Shown: positions 56,614 to 64,000 of the stretch, one piece after another
Layout: every line of letters begins with the position of its first letter
Numbering within the stretch: position 1 is the stretch's first letter
Origin: JABFSS01 sp964449445
Lineage (GTDB): Bacteria; Patescibacteriota; Gracilibacteria; Peribacterales; Peribacteraceae
DNA: 64,000 nucleotides
Assembly (NCBI GenBank): GCA_964449445.1
Contig: CAYUZT010000001.1
Coordinates: 124,001-188,000 of the forward strand
Direction: 5' to 3'
Notes under the pieces: model-generated
The model's input: the letters and a program-made list of their open reading frames with translations, nothing else
What the model was told of the DNA's origin: nothing
The model's database searches: none
Made by a program: the position numbers and the translations under genes

Positions 56614-57519
56614 TTATCCAATGACATCCAAATCTTTATGTTTCTTGAGTTCCATGTAGGTGATAGTCCAGACGGTCTGCTTGAACACGTGCAGATAGGC
56701 GAAAAAGTAACTGGCAATCAGAGTGAGAATAAAGCCCACAATAGAGCCGATGACCCACGTGAGGACCGTGGAGAGAAAGGTCCCCAGGAGCAGGACAATG
56801 CCGATGATGATTCCCGGAATGATGACGACGATCGCCGCGTTCAGGATGATCCGGAGACTGATGACGAAGAGCAAAAGCAGCAGGAACATGATGTGCCCCA
56901 GGTAGCTGATGATCAGCTTGAAGCTCTTGCCCATCGCGGTGAACATTCCCAGCCGGTCGATGACCACCGCTTCCTGCGAAAAGCTGAAAAAGAATCGCAT
57001 GATGTTACTGGAGAGCCATACCGTCCACAAAATCACGATCACCGCGCCCCCCGCACTGCCGCCGACATAACGGATGATGACAGAGGTGAGCGTAATGCAG
57101 GTGGAAAGGCTGCCGAGAGCGAAAATCTCATGGATCGCGAAGATCGGAAAAAAATTGTAGAGCGCGAGCACCATGCCGCCTTTCACGGGCTCTCCCGTAT
57201 GTGATTTCGCGGCGAGTCCGATAATCGCGCCAAGGGCCATGTGGGGGAAGAAGAACTCGATGACGAACAGGAGTCCGAGAAGGATCAGAAACGTCCAGAA
57301 GAACCAGACCGGCATGCTGTTGTAGATCGCGATTTCGATGTCGAAAAATCCGGCCCCGCCGTTGCCCCAAAAGTATTCGTAGAGAAAATACACCTGGTAA
57401 CTGATCAGTTTGATACTGAGCAGTAACTCAAAAAACGACGACGTGCAGCCCCAGCGACGAAGCGCCGCCTCGCGACGAGTGATGGCCCAGGCCTCGGCAA
57501 TGATCTCGCGGGGGGTCAT
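56614..57519 (-). CDS. Multi-pass membrane protein of unknown function
   Basis: 301 residues with about six hydrophobic segments, including a very long aliphatic stretch (about 220-275). No family signature. The start overlaps the stop of the LCP-family gene (ATGA), so they are coupled; a role at the cell envelope is plausible. Layout resembles DUF6159-like proteins, but I cannot confirm this. Confidence 0.6.
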   Translation of the reverse strand: MTPREIIAEAWAITRREAALRRWGCTSSFFELLLSIKLISYQVYFLYEYFWGNGGAGFFDIEIAIYNSMPVWFFWTFLILLGLLFVIEFFFPHMALGAIIGLAAKSHTGEPVKGGMVLALYNFFPIFAIHEIFALGSLSTCITLTSVIIRYVGGSAGGAVIVILWTVWLSSNIMRFFFSFSQEAVVIDRLGMFTAMGKSFKLIISYLGHIMFLLLLLFVISLRIILNAAIVVIIPGIIIGIVLLLGTFLSTVLTWVIGSIVGFILTLIASYFFAYLHVFKQTVWTITYMELKKHKDLDVIG

Positions 57520-59069
57520 TGAAGGGGAATCAAGTCCTGGAGAGGAGTGTACTCGTAATCAGTGCCAAGAATAACCGTGATTTGCCCCGGCTTTTCGGGA
57601 GCAACCTGGGCAGGAAGGGGAGCGACAGGGAGGTGCAGGAGCCCCGCGAAGAATTCGGCAAGGTCTTCGTCGGCTTCGGTGCGGGCGACGACCACGGACA
57701 CAGGAAGCTTGGGCGGATTCTTGCGGTCATCGGACGCGTTATCACTTTCCACGTTCTCGAATCCATAGCGGATCAATTCGTTGCCGAGTCGCCTGCCCAC
57801 GCCGGATTTGGCACCGGCATTCAGGACGCGTACCTCGGGATTGCTCAGGATAATTGTGCGATTCTGGAGGAGGAGATGGACGAACGCCTGTATTTGCTTC
57901 CACGTGACCGGGTATTCGGGAATCGAGAAGGGGAGAAGAACAGATGCACCGTCGAACTGGTCTCGGGGCGGCGTGTACAGGAAACCGCCGGGTGTCGCGA
58001 ATGGCGAAAAAATGCCGGTTTCGATGTTCAGCGTCTGGTTGATGATGTTTTTGCGATCAATGCGTTCCCCGAGTTTCGCTGCACCGAGTATTTCGGCAAA
58101 GGTCATCGTGGTTTCCACGTGATCGGAGAGGATCTTGAGGAGCTCCGTGAGCGTGCCGGGACTGCGCGCGATGCCGCTCGCTTTCGCTTTCTCTCCCAAT
58201 GCCTGCAGAAGCTGTTGCTGGCGGGCCGACCGTCCGAAGTCGCTCGTGGTATGCCGACTGCGCGCGTACTTGAGCGCCGTTTCGCCATCCATGTGCTGCA
58301 TCCCCTTACGGATTTCGAACGCCTCGAAGGTGTAATTCGGTCCGGGATACTCGGTATCCACAATGTCGTAGGGAACATCAATGTCCACTCCTCCCAGCGT
58401 ATTCACTACCTCGACGAACGCGGTGAAATCGACTTTCACGACATGGTGAATCTCCATGCCCAACTTCCTGCCGATCTCCGCGCCTAGTTCCTTCATGGAG
58501 AGTTGCGAGGCGACTTGCGATGTCAGTTTATCCGTGTACCGGAGATAACTTTTGTAATTCCGATAGAGCTCGTTGATCCGGCCTTTGCCCATTTTCTCCG
58601 TGGAGAGGGCATATAAATCCCGGGGGAGCGAAAGCATCACGACGCTCTTCGTCTTCCACGGATCCAGGCTCACGACCATGATCGAATCGGTCAGATCGAT
58701 GCCGTCGTGGTCTTTATCGCCGCCGCCAAGCAGCAGAAAATTGGTGAATCCATGCTCATCCGCCGGCAATTCGGCACCTGCAACGGACAGGAAATTATGG
58801 ATCGTCAGAATCCTCAGGCTAACGAGCGCCTGTACCGTTCCTGCGAGAATTATGAGGCCGAGGAGGACGGAAAGGAGGATGACCGTGAATTTCTTGAGGA
58901 TGCGGACGCGCTGCGTTTTGCGGTCATCTTCCTCCTTGCGCACTTTCCACTTACCGTAGAGAGCGAGAAAGAGCGTGCCGAATTTTAGAAAAAAAGGGGC
59001 AGTCTTGAGTGCGACGCCTTTCCAGTGCGAAGGCCGCTCGTCACGGATTCTGCGAGTGGTAAAAGTCAT
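57516..59069 (-). CDS. LytR-CpsA-Psr (LCP) family cell-envelope protein
   Basis: 517 residues. A cytoplasmic basic N terminus, a membrane helix (about 60-85), then the LCP domain: TNFLLLGGGDKDHDGIDLTDSIMVVSLD, VMLSLPRDLYA, GRINELYR, VDFTAFVEVVNTLGGVDIDVP, and ALKYARSRHTTSDFGRSARQQQLLQAL, with the Arg/Asp residues that bind polyprenyl phosphates. A LytR_C-like domain (about 410-510) ends it. LCP enzymes transfer glycopolymers from lipid carriers to the wall. It is followed by a coupled membrane-protein gene. Confidence 0.9.
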   Translation of the reverse strand: MTFTTRRIRDERPSHWKGVALKTAPFFLKFGTLFLALYGKWKVRKEEDDRKTQRVRILKKFTVILLSVLLGLIILAGTVQALVSLRILTIHNFLSVAGAELPADEHGFTNFLLLGGGDKDHDGIDLTDSIMVVSLDPWKTKSVVMLSLPRDLYALSTEKMGKGRINELYRNYKSYLRYTDKLTSQVASQLSMKELGAEIGRKLGMEIHHVVKVDFTAFVEVVNTLGGVDIDVPYDIVDTEYPGPNYTFEAFEIRKGMQHMDGETALKYARSRHTTSDFGRSARQQQLLQALGEKAKASGIARSPGTLTELLKILSDHVETTMTFAEILGAAKLGERIDRKNIINQTLNIETGIFSPFATPGGFLYTPPRDQFDGASVLLPFSIPEYPVTWKQIQAFVHLLLQNRTIILSNPEVRVLNAGAKSGVGRRLGNELIRYGFENVESDNASDDRKNPPKLPVSVVVARTEADEDLAEFFAGLLHLPVAPLPAQVAPEKPGQITVILGTDYEYTPLQDLIPLQ

Positions 59070-59119
59070 GCCGGGGCAGTTTAGAGGAAGCGAGGGTGTT
59101 CAGAAAGGGTATGAGCGTA

Positions 59120-59848
59120 TTAAAAGAAGCCAATGAAGCCAAAGATGCCAAGGAGAATTGGCTGGTGGATCAAGTAGATAATGAGGGCATGTCTTCCTGG
59201 CCAGCTGAGAACCCTCACCACCTGGCCTTCCTTCAGAAACATAGGGGAGTGTCGCACATAGACGAGATAGCCAATCGCGTATCCCATCAGCACGACTCCA
59301 AACCACGGGATTAGTGGAATGTAATCTACTGTTGCGAAATTTGGTGACATGATGCCGAGCGGCAGAAGTAGGGGATTACCGCTTCTCATCTCGAAGACAA
59401 CCGGACCCAAGGCGATCAGGGGAATACTGAGCAGGATGTTCCATTCTCGCAACCGTGCGAAGAAGGGCAGGAGCAGAATACTCACGCCGATCATCTGCAA
59501 TATGCCGAAGCGGACGTAGGTTTCGGGTTCAGCGAAGTACGTGACTGCACTCACAAGCATTCCACATGCAACGACGAAGACTCCCCGTTTTACATATTTC
59601 TTGTAGAGGCCCAGAAAACTTCTATTTGGATGTTTTTCCCGGTGACGTTTCCAGGAAATTGCGAAGCTTGCTCCCACGAGAAGTAAAAAGAGCGTCACGG
59701 TTGCTTGCTGCAGGAGTAGCCATCCTCCGCTGAACGTATCGATGTCCCATCCGTAGATTGTCTGCAGGTCGAACGCCGCATGAAAAATGATCATCATCGC
59801 GATCGCGAGTGTGCGGAGAAGGTCGAGTTCGAGGTAGCGCGAGTTCAT
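59120..59848 (-). CDS. DUF1624/HGSNAT-like membrane acyltransferase family protein
   Basis: 242 residues with about seven membrane helices. The N-terminal RYLELDLLRTLAIAMMIIFHAAFDL, with its conserved Asp and His, is the heparan-alpha-glucosaminide acetyltransferase/DUF1624 signature; IPWFGVVLMGYAIGYL and ALIIYLIHQPILLG follow. It may acylate a surface sugar, consistent with the LCP gene 50 bp downstream on the same strand. The exact substrate is unknown. Confidence 0.78.
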   Translation of the reverse strand: MNSRYLELDLLRTLAIAMMIIFHAAFDLQTIYGWDIDTFSGGWLLLQQATVTLFLLLVGASFAISWKRHREKHPNRSFLGLYKKYVKRGVFVVACGMLVSAVTYFAEPETYVRFGILQMIGVSILLLPFFARLREWNILLSIPLIALGPVVFEMRSGNPLLLPLGIMSPNFATVDYIPLIPWFGVVLMGYAIGYLVYVRHSPMFLKEGQVVRVLSWPGRHALIIYLIHQPILLGIFGFIGFF

Positions 59849-59869
59849 ATCGATATCGTACGCTGTTTA

Positions 59870-59987
59870 AAAAGCCAAAATCCAAAAGCCAAATACCAGG
59901 GAAGATCGAAAAAAATAAAAGTCGGAAAATTTTAAAATTGGAATGTGTAATTTCCCTGGTATTTGGTTTTTGATGCTTGGATTTTTA
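59870..59987. repeat. Long imperfect AT-rich inverted repeat (copy 2)
   Basis: The left arm (59870-59903) and right arm (59951-59987) pair around ACCAGGGAA/TTCCCTGGT; same design as 5228-5327, with different arms and loop. Confidence 0.7.
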
Positions 59988-60013
59988 TGAAAAAAACCCT
60001 CTTGCGAGGGTTT
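59988..60013 (-). terminator. Terminator of the zinc-ribbon gene
   Basis: In mRNA sense AAACCCTC-GCAA-GAGGGTTT is followed directly by a T run (59996-59989). Confidence 0.75.
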
Positions 60014-60041
60014 CTTCGAATTACTCAGTGATGAGCATTCC

Positions 60042-60335
60042 TTACGCTGCCATGCGGTTTCCACGCTCGGCGTCGAAACACGCCTTGCAGAGGACCGGGC
60101 GGCCACCTTCCTCGACGGGGCGAGGTTTAAAGGGGACCTGGCACTGTGCACCGCACTTGCCACAGACGGCATCATGCATTTGCCTATCCTGCATGCGCTC
60201 GTTCTTGCGCTTTGAGCGGCAATCTTTGCACCGCTGGGGTGCAGAGAGCTGCTTACTGGCGTAGAACTCTTGTTCACCATCGGTGAACGTGAATGTCTGT
60301 CCGCAATCGCGGCACTGTAGCTGCTGATCAGCCAT
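60042..60335 (-). CDS. Double zinc-ribbon protein
   Basis: 97 residues. The first ribbon is LQCRDCGQTFTFT...PQRCKDCRSKRK, the second AVCGKCGAQCQVPFKP...VLCKACFDAERG: eight Cys in four CxxC-type knuckles. Resembles small zinc-ribbon proteins common in candidate-phylum genomes (CxxC, about 17 residues, CxxC). DNA or RNA binding is possible; the function is unknown. A clear terminator follows. Confidence 0.75.
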   Translation of the reverse strand: MADQQLQCRDCGQTFTFTDGEQEFYASKQLSAPQRCKDCRSKRKNERMQDRQMHDAVCGKCGAQCQVPFKPRPVEEGGRPVLCKACFDAERGNRMAA

Positions 60336-60503
60336 AAAAGAGAAAGAAGGAAGTAATGTGCAGGCGGCCTGCCTGCGAGGAGCTGGTTTCCTTCTTTCCT
60401 GTGCGTCAGTATGGACCGATCGACTCTACGGAAGGAATTGCTAGGGGCAGTGTACAGGATTTGGCGAAGGTGTCAATTGGTACGAAAGCGCTAAGAGAAC
60501 GAC

Positions 60504-62081
60504 TCATGATTCCCTTGCCACATCCGGTCCTCTCTCGCGCGGGCGCATAGAAAGCCTATTGTTTACAATGGAACTCAGCGGAACCACAGAGAATCGGCGT
60601 TCTCGATGCCACTGCTCCGCAATATTCTGGAGATCAGAGAATTGAACGATTTGGTCGAAACGCTGACCGTGAAGCTCAGAAAGAAGGGAGCGCAATTCCA
60701 CCGCCCACCACGAAAGGAATTGCCTCTCCGGTTCTCCATTTTCCGTGATGAGATGCAGCTGCCGTAAGGCTGCGACCTCCTGGTCCCGCGACCCCCGGTT
60801 GAGCAAAATGGAACGGAACATACTTGCCGTGACGTCCGCCTGCTGCGCACTCATGAACGATGACAATTGTTCTCCGGTGAGTTCCGTCCAGATCCGTTCG
60901 CGCAGCAGCGACGACTCCACGAGGAACTCCGATGCCGTTTGCGTACCGATGTTCGTGAGTCGGGCGTTGTTGAAGCCGAGAGCATTCAGTCCTCCCTGGA
61001 TGGGAATGGTCGTTCCATTCTGCGTCAGTGAGCACTGAAGCCTTCCATTTCGCAGGTCTACGGTTACATCTGCCCCCCCGATCGTTCCAACGAGTCCTTG
61101 TGGCGTGCGTCGAAGTGCTGACGACGTGAGCATGGCAAATGCCAGGTCACCACCACCTTGATTCACAAGCGCTCCGAGAATCTGTACATCTGCTGGCGAG
61201 AGCTGATCCAGGTTGAGGCGTGCGTGCTGTAATGCGAGTTGATTCGTGACTTGCTCTCGGAGGATCTGTTGTTGCATCTCTCTCTGTTCTCGCGATTCTG
61301 CTGCACTGACGGACTTCTGTGTTCTCTCAGCAGTTACCAAGAGCATACCGATGCTGCCATGTCCCGCGTCAGCAGCTCCTTGGAATATTTCCCGTATACG
61401 ACGTTGTTTTTCTGCGGGGAGGAGAGTGTTGTTGGTGATGATCTCACGAACATTGCGGAACTGCTGCCCATCGCCGAAATCGGCCAGGGAGAAGTACTGC
61501 CGGGTAAGCAGATATTTTCCATACGCTTCTCTGCTGGTCCATACCCGAGATCCTAATTCTTCGACGTCTTGTGCAGTGAACTCCACTTCTGGTGCTGAGC
61601 GTTGCAGGGCTACAAGAACTTGTTGATGGATTGCATTGATAACGATTGAACGCTGTCCTCGATCCTCAATTGCATATGCAGAGAGCATTTGTCCGTAGAA
61701 GGCAGTGATTCCTGGCGGATATCCTTCGGCCTGCCATTCACGAATCACAACGTTGAATGCAGATCGACGTTGCTGTGCCTTCTCACTATCTAATTGTTCA
61801 TTGCGTTGTGGTTGTAACAGGCGCAGGAGCCGTTCTTCCTCATTGCGAATCATCTGATTTGCCTGTTCCCTCAGGAGGATGGTTTCCTGGACCAGCCCAC
61901 GTGGATGCCTCTGCAGTTCTTGCTTGCGTCGTTCCTCCAAAAGCTTGTCGAATGCATTCGTAGAAGTGCGCAAGCTTTCCACACTTGCAGTGGCGTCGCG
62001 CTCTCTTTCAAGCGCAGACGCATTGATCATCTCACGTGCACGTTCATTGCTATGGGATGATGAATGGAAAGTATTTTGCAT
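60504..62081 (-). CDS. Large Gln-rich hypothetical protein
   Basis: 525 residues, mostly helical with many Gln, Arg and Glu (segments such as REQREMQQQILREQVTNQLAL and RKQELQRHPRG). No signal peptide or membrane helix. A short beta-rich centre (VGTIGGADVTVDLRNGRLQC) is the only distinct part. No family recognised. It has its own intergenic region on both sides. The Ser/Asn/His-rich N terminus suggests disorder. Confidence 0.6.
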   Translation of the reverse strand: MQNTFHSSSHSNERAREMINASALERERDATASVESLRTSTNAFDKLLEERRKQELQRHPRGLVQETILLREQANQMIRNEEERLLRLLQPQRNEQLDSEKAQQRRSAFNVVIREWQAEGYPPGITAFYGQMLSAYAIEDRGQRSIVINAIHQQVLVALQRSAPEVEFTAQDVEELGSRVWTSREAYGKYLLTRQYFSLADFGDGQQFRNVREIITNNTLLPAEKQRRIREIFQGAADAGHGSIGMLLVTAERTQKSVSAAESREQREMQQQILREQVTNQLALQHARLNLDQLSPADVQILGALVNQGGGDLAFAMLTSSALRRTPQGLVGTIGGADVTVDLRNGRLQCSLTQNGTTIPIQGGLNALGFNNARLTNIGTQTASEFLVESSLLRERIWTELTGEQLSSFMSAQQADVTASMFRSILLNRGSRDQEVAALRQLHLITENGEPERQFLSWWAVELRSLLSELHGQRFDQIVQFSDLQNIAEQWHRERRFSVVPLSSIVNNRLSMRPRERGPDVARES

Positions 62082-62161
62082 GTGATTTTGATATGAAGCA
62101 TTGAGTCTAATGCACGCCTGCCTCCACCAAAGATTTTCTCAACACGGCTGGTTGTTTATAT

Positions 62162-62180
62162 TTATGTTATTTTAACATAA
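62162..62180. repeat. Small AT palindrome
   Basis: TTATGTT-ATTTT-AACATAA in the gap before rplL's terminator. Confidence 0.5.
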
Positions 62181-62204
62181 TTTGGTATTTATGTAAATAG
62201 TACG

Positions 62205-62230
62205 AAAAAAGGCGGCTCAATGCCGCCTTT
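62205..62230 (-). terminator. Terminator after rplL
   Basis: In mRNA sense AAAGGCGGC-ATTGA-GCCGCCTTT followed by further T (62210-62205), 40 nt past the rplL stop. Confidence 0.85.
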
Positions 62231-62270
62231 CCAGATTCAGAATGTGACCGCAGGCGGGAACGCCTGCTGC

Positions 62271-62672
62271 TTATTTGAGCGTTACCTTCGCACCTGCCGC
62301 CTCCAATGTCTTCTTCATCTTGTCGGCATCTTCCTTGGCGACGTTCTCCTTGATCATCTTGGGAGCGCCGTCGACCATCGCCTTGGCATCGCCCAGGGCA
62401 AGGCCGGTGACTTCGCGCAGCGCTTTGATCACCGCGATCTTCTGCGCGCCGGATTCGGTCAGCTCGACATTGTAGCTGCTCTTCTCTTCTGCAGCCACAG
62501 CGCCTCCTGCAGCCGGAGCGGCAGCAGCGGCGACGGGAGCGGCGGCGGAAATGCCGTATTCCTTTTCCATGTACTTGACCACGTTGTTGAGACTGATGAC
62601 ATTGAGCTTCTCGAGGGCGGTGATAACTGCCTGCTCTTCGGGCTTGAGGGTGATAGTGGCGGCGTCGGCCAT
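62271..62672 (-). CDS. rplL: Ribosomal protein L7/L12
   Basis: 133 residues. An N-terminal dimerisation domain (EEQAVITALEKLNVISLNNVVKYMEKEYG), an Ala-rich hinge, and the C-terminal factor-binding domain (SSYNVELTESGAQKIAVIKALREVTGLALGDAKAMVDGAP...). It forms the ribosomal stalk with L10. The leader before the ATG is almost pure pyrimidine on the coding strand. It is 83 bp behind rplJ; a GC hairpin (62725-62741) lies between. Confidence 0.96.
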   Translation of the reverse strand: MADAATITLKPEEQAVITALEKLNVISLNNVVKYMEKEYGISAAAPVAAAAAPAAGGAVAAEEKSSYNVELTESGAQKIAVIKALREVTGLALGDAKAMVDGAPKMIKENVAKEDADKMKKTLEAAGAKVTLK

Positions 62673-62724
62673 AACGAGAGGGGAAAGAGGATAAGAGGGT
62701 AAAGAGGACGAAGAGGAACTCAGC

Positions 62725-62741
62725 GCGCCCTTTCTGGGCGC
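62725..62741. repeat. Hairpin between rplJ and rplL
   Basis: GCGCCC TTTCT GGGCGC; same stem-loop design as 27910-27926, with an AGAAA loop in the mRNA. It might adjust the L10:L7/L12 ratio. Confidence 0.55.
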
Positions 62742-62755
62742 AATAGGAAATCAAA

Positions 62756-63298
62756 TTATGCAGTTTGAGCAGCGGCAGGTTGCTGCTTCGCTTTCTCACT
62801 CAATGCGCGCGCGAAGCCAGTCAGCGGTGAGCTGATGATGGACGCGAACGACCTGAGTGGTGACTGGAGCATGCCGGCGAAGGTTGCGAGCAGGATCTGG
62901 CGGCCGGGGATGGTTGCGAGCGTTAACGCATCGTTCTTGCTGAGGAGCTTGCCTTCAAAAAATCCACCCACGAATGAGACTTGCGGATGTTCTTTGCTGA
63001 AGGCAAACGCTACCTGTGGGCCGACGATAGGATCGGTGATGCTGAAAATGCAGGCGACGGGACCGGCGAGATCTTTTTCCTCCGGAACGGGGAGTCCTTC
63101 TTCCTTCGCCGCAATGCGCATGAGGGTTTTCTTCGCCACTTTCATTTCCGCTCCCGCGGCGCGGAGCTTGCGGCGCAGTTCGCTGACTTCGGAGACTTTC
63201 AAGCCGATGTAATTGGCAAACACCACCGACTGCGAGGACTTCATTTTGTCCTTCAGTTCTTTCAGCTGGGCCGACTTTTGTTCACGGGTGAGAGCCAT
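62756..63298 (-). CDS. rplJ: Ribosomal protein L10
   Basis: 180 residues. The rRNA-binding domain (REQKSAQLKELKDKMKSSQSVVFANYIGLKVSEVSELRRKL; VAKKTLMRIAAKE; GPVACIF; VSFVGGFFEGKLL) and a C-terminal helix that binds L7/L12 dimers are present. The ATG ending at 63298 fits the family; the frame continues upstream through a repeat. A structured leader with an attenuator-type hairpin precedes it. Confidence 0.95.
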   Translation of the reverse strand: MALTREQKSAQLKELKDKMKSSQSVVFANYIGLKVSEVSELRRKLRAAGAEMKVAKKTLMRIAAKEEGLPVPEEKDLAGPVACIFSITDPIVGPQVAFAFSKEHPQVSFVGGFFEGKLLSKNDALTLATIPGRQILLATFAGMLQSPLRSFASIISSPLTGFARALSEKAKQQPAAAQTA

Positions 63299-63321
63299 AA
63301 AGCTTGTGGGTGGGGAGATAC

Positions 63322-63400
63322 CCTTCGACTCGTCGCCCTTGCGGGCTCCTCGCTCAGGGTTGTTTGGCCAGCGGCTCGCTGCGCTCGCTCTTGGCCAAAC
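63322..63400. repeat. Two palindromic repeats in the rplJ leader
   Basis: GTTTGGCCA (63362-63370) pairs with TGGCCAAAC (63392-63400), and a CCCTTCG...CTCAGGG unit (63322-63360) relates to the repeats in trpB and at valS. Both lie between the attenuator and the rplJ start. Confidence 0.65.
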
Positions 63401-63437
63401 AAAAAGGTCTCCCAACGATTAGTACGTCCGGGAGACC
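63398..63437 (-). terminator. Attenuator-type terminator in the rplJ leader
   Basis: In mRNA sense GGTCTCCC (63437-63430) pairs with GGGAGACC (63413-63406) and is followed by TTTTTGTTT. It stands upstream of rplJ with no gene before it, as expected for L10-regulated premature termination. Confidence 0.75.
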
Positions 63438-63551
63438 AGCGAGGAACACGGCACGAATCACCAAGCCGGGGCCGAGTAACCGATGCTGTATTCCTCGGAG
63501 GGGCTTATTTCGGCCTGCGGCCTTGTGCCCTCGGTCTTCGGACGTAGGGGC
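63438..63551 (-). promoter_or_regulatory. Candidate L10 leader RNA
   Basis: About 110 nt between the rplJ promoter and the terminator hairpin, GC-rich with internal complementarities (GGCCGCAGGCC; CCGAGGGC with GCCCTCGG-like parts). The position matches L10 leaders, where L10(L12)4 binds its mRNA. I could not verify the kink-turn consensus by eye. Confidence 0.45.
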
Positions 63552-63579
63552 ATTCTACTCAGGAGCCGGGAGAAGTCAA
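63552..63579 (-). promoter_or_regulatory. rplJ-rplL promoter
   Basis: On the minus strand TTGACT (63579-63574), 16 bp, TAGAAT (63557-63552). Confidence 0.7.
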
Positions 63580-63645
63580 GGAAAAGGCCAATAGTCGCAG
63601 AAAGAAGCCAAAGGTTTTCTTCAAAAAACCCGCGTATTTGCTAGA

Positions 63646-64000
63646 ATGACCACTCCCATGCCCGCGCCATCCGCTTCGCTCACCGCGATCCTCCAGACTC
63701 TCGATGCAGCCAAACTGCCGGTGGAGCAGCAGAAGCTGCGGTCACTGATCGAGTATGCGGATAAGCTCTACAAAGGAGCGATGCACTGGACGGGAGTCAC
63801 GATGCTCGAACACACGCTCGGAGTCCTCAACGTGCTCCTGCCGTTCCAACCCGATAGCGATACCGTGACGGCATGTCTGCTCATGCATGCGCTCGAGAGC
63901 AAAGCCATCAGCACCGTCGAGTTGCAGGAGGAGTTCGGGCCGCGCGTGCGGGCGCTCGTGAGCGGCGTGCATTTGCTGTCGCACGTGAACCTGCTCAATC
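63646..64000 (+). CDS. RelA/SpoT-type protein, N-terminal part (cut by window edge)
   Basis: 118 codons to the window edge. AKLPVEQQKLRSLIEYADKLYKG...WTGVTMLEHTLGVLNVLLPFQPDSDTVTACLLMHALES matches the N-terminal HD-type domain of long RelA/SpoT proteins, including the first His (MLEH). The usual HD dyad is HA here (LMHALE) and the following ED is ES, so ppGpp hydrolysis is probably lost and a synthetase role is likely, if the missing part is intact. A TAGAAT -10 box overlaps the first ATG (63646); the ATG at 63658 in the same frame may be the real start. Confidence 0.7.
   Translation, partial: MTTPMPAPSASLTAILQTLDAAKLPVEQQKLRSLIEYADKLYKGAMHWTGVTMLEHTLGVLNVLLPFQPDSDTVTACLLMHALESKAISTVELQEEFGPRVRALVSGVHLLSHVNLLN

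Noticed and set aside
1..64000. UGA recoded as glycine (as in Gracilibacteria/Absconditabacteria)
   Set aside because: TGA ends many genes at expected lengths, including trpC, trpE, valS and the ATGA overlaps.
1..64000. CRISPR array or cas genes
   Set aside because: No regularly spaced repeats with unique spacers; the repeats found are dispersed palindromes.
1..64000. Insertion sequence or prophage
   Set aside because: No transposase, integrase, terminase or structural phage gene was recognised.

Overview
The window looks like one stretch of a small bacterial chromosome using the standard code: TGA is a real stop in many genes, including the ATGA overlaps of the trp and aro operons. Genes are densely packed, there is no transposase, prophage or CRISPR array, and one tRNA (Glu, UUC) is present. 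Orphan small membrane proteins, FmdB-type zinc ribbons, a four-helix-bundle (S23/IVS) protein, many short palindromic repeats and near-absent Shine-Dalgarno sites suggest a Patescibacteria/CPR organism, possibly of the Peregrinibacteria/Peribacteria type. That placement is inference.

Layout. 1-11 kb: partial unknown gene, enolase-superfamily enzyme, PH-like membrane protein, CaCA antiporter, class-A-type serine hydrolase, tRNA-Glu, dihydroorotate dehydrogenase B (pyrD-pyrK) and a branched-chain amino acid ABC transporter (livG, livK, livH, livM; no livF). 11-23.7 kb: TSUP permease, pyrG, a uvrC with a GNAT domain inserted in its nuclease half, membrane pyrophosphatase, IVS-type protein, Sel1 lipoprotein, methyltransferase, ComEC, orphan receiver and rsmA. 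23.8-33.3 kb (minus strand): one operon for chorismate, Phe and Tyr (aroF, aroB, aroA-aroK fusion, aroD-aroE fusion, aroC, aroQ, tyrA, pheA, aminotransferase). A divergent LysE-type exporter follows. 34-40 kb: uvrD/pcrA, rmuC, rpsO, an unknown gene, a TrpR-family regulator and a B3/4-domain protein. 40.1-46.6 kb (plus strand): trpL-trpEGDCFBA. 46.7-64 kb: pnp, small genes, valS, dinB-lexA, an LCP-family protein with membrane partners, zinc-ribbon and Gln-rich unknowns, rplJ-rplL behind a structured leader, and the start of a RelA/SpoT-type gene.

The main discovery is the regulation and layout of aromatic amino acid synthesis. The aro operon begins with a sigma70-like promoter, a 24-codon leader peptide ending Phe-Thr-Trp-Tyr-Phe-Asn, and mutually exclusive terminator and antiterminator stems. 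The trp operon begins with a 23-codon leader peptide holding tandem Trp codons and a matching attenuator. A TrpR-family gene is transcribed divergently from the trp leader through overlapping promoters rich in GTAC palindromes. A third candidate leader peptide with an attenuator-like hairpin precedes the LysE exporter, divergent from aroF. The five central shikimate activities lie in the order aroB, aroA-aroK, aroD-aroE, which is the domain order of the eukaryotic pentafunctional AROM protein.

Other genome-wide signals are pyrimidine-rich tracts instead of Shine-Dalgarno sites before start codons, many promoters so close to the start that transcripts should be nearly leaderless, and several families of short repeats that have entered reading frames (trpB, uvrD, rmuC, rsmA) or start regions (valS).
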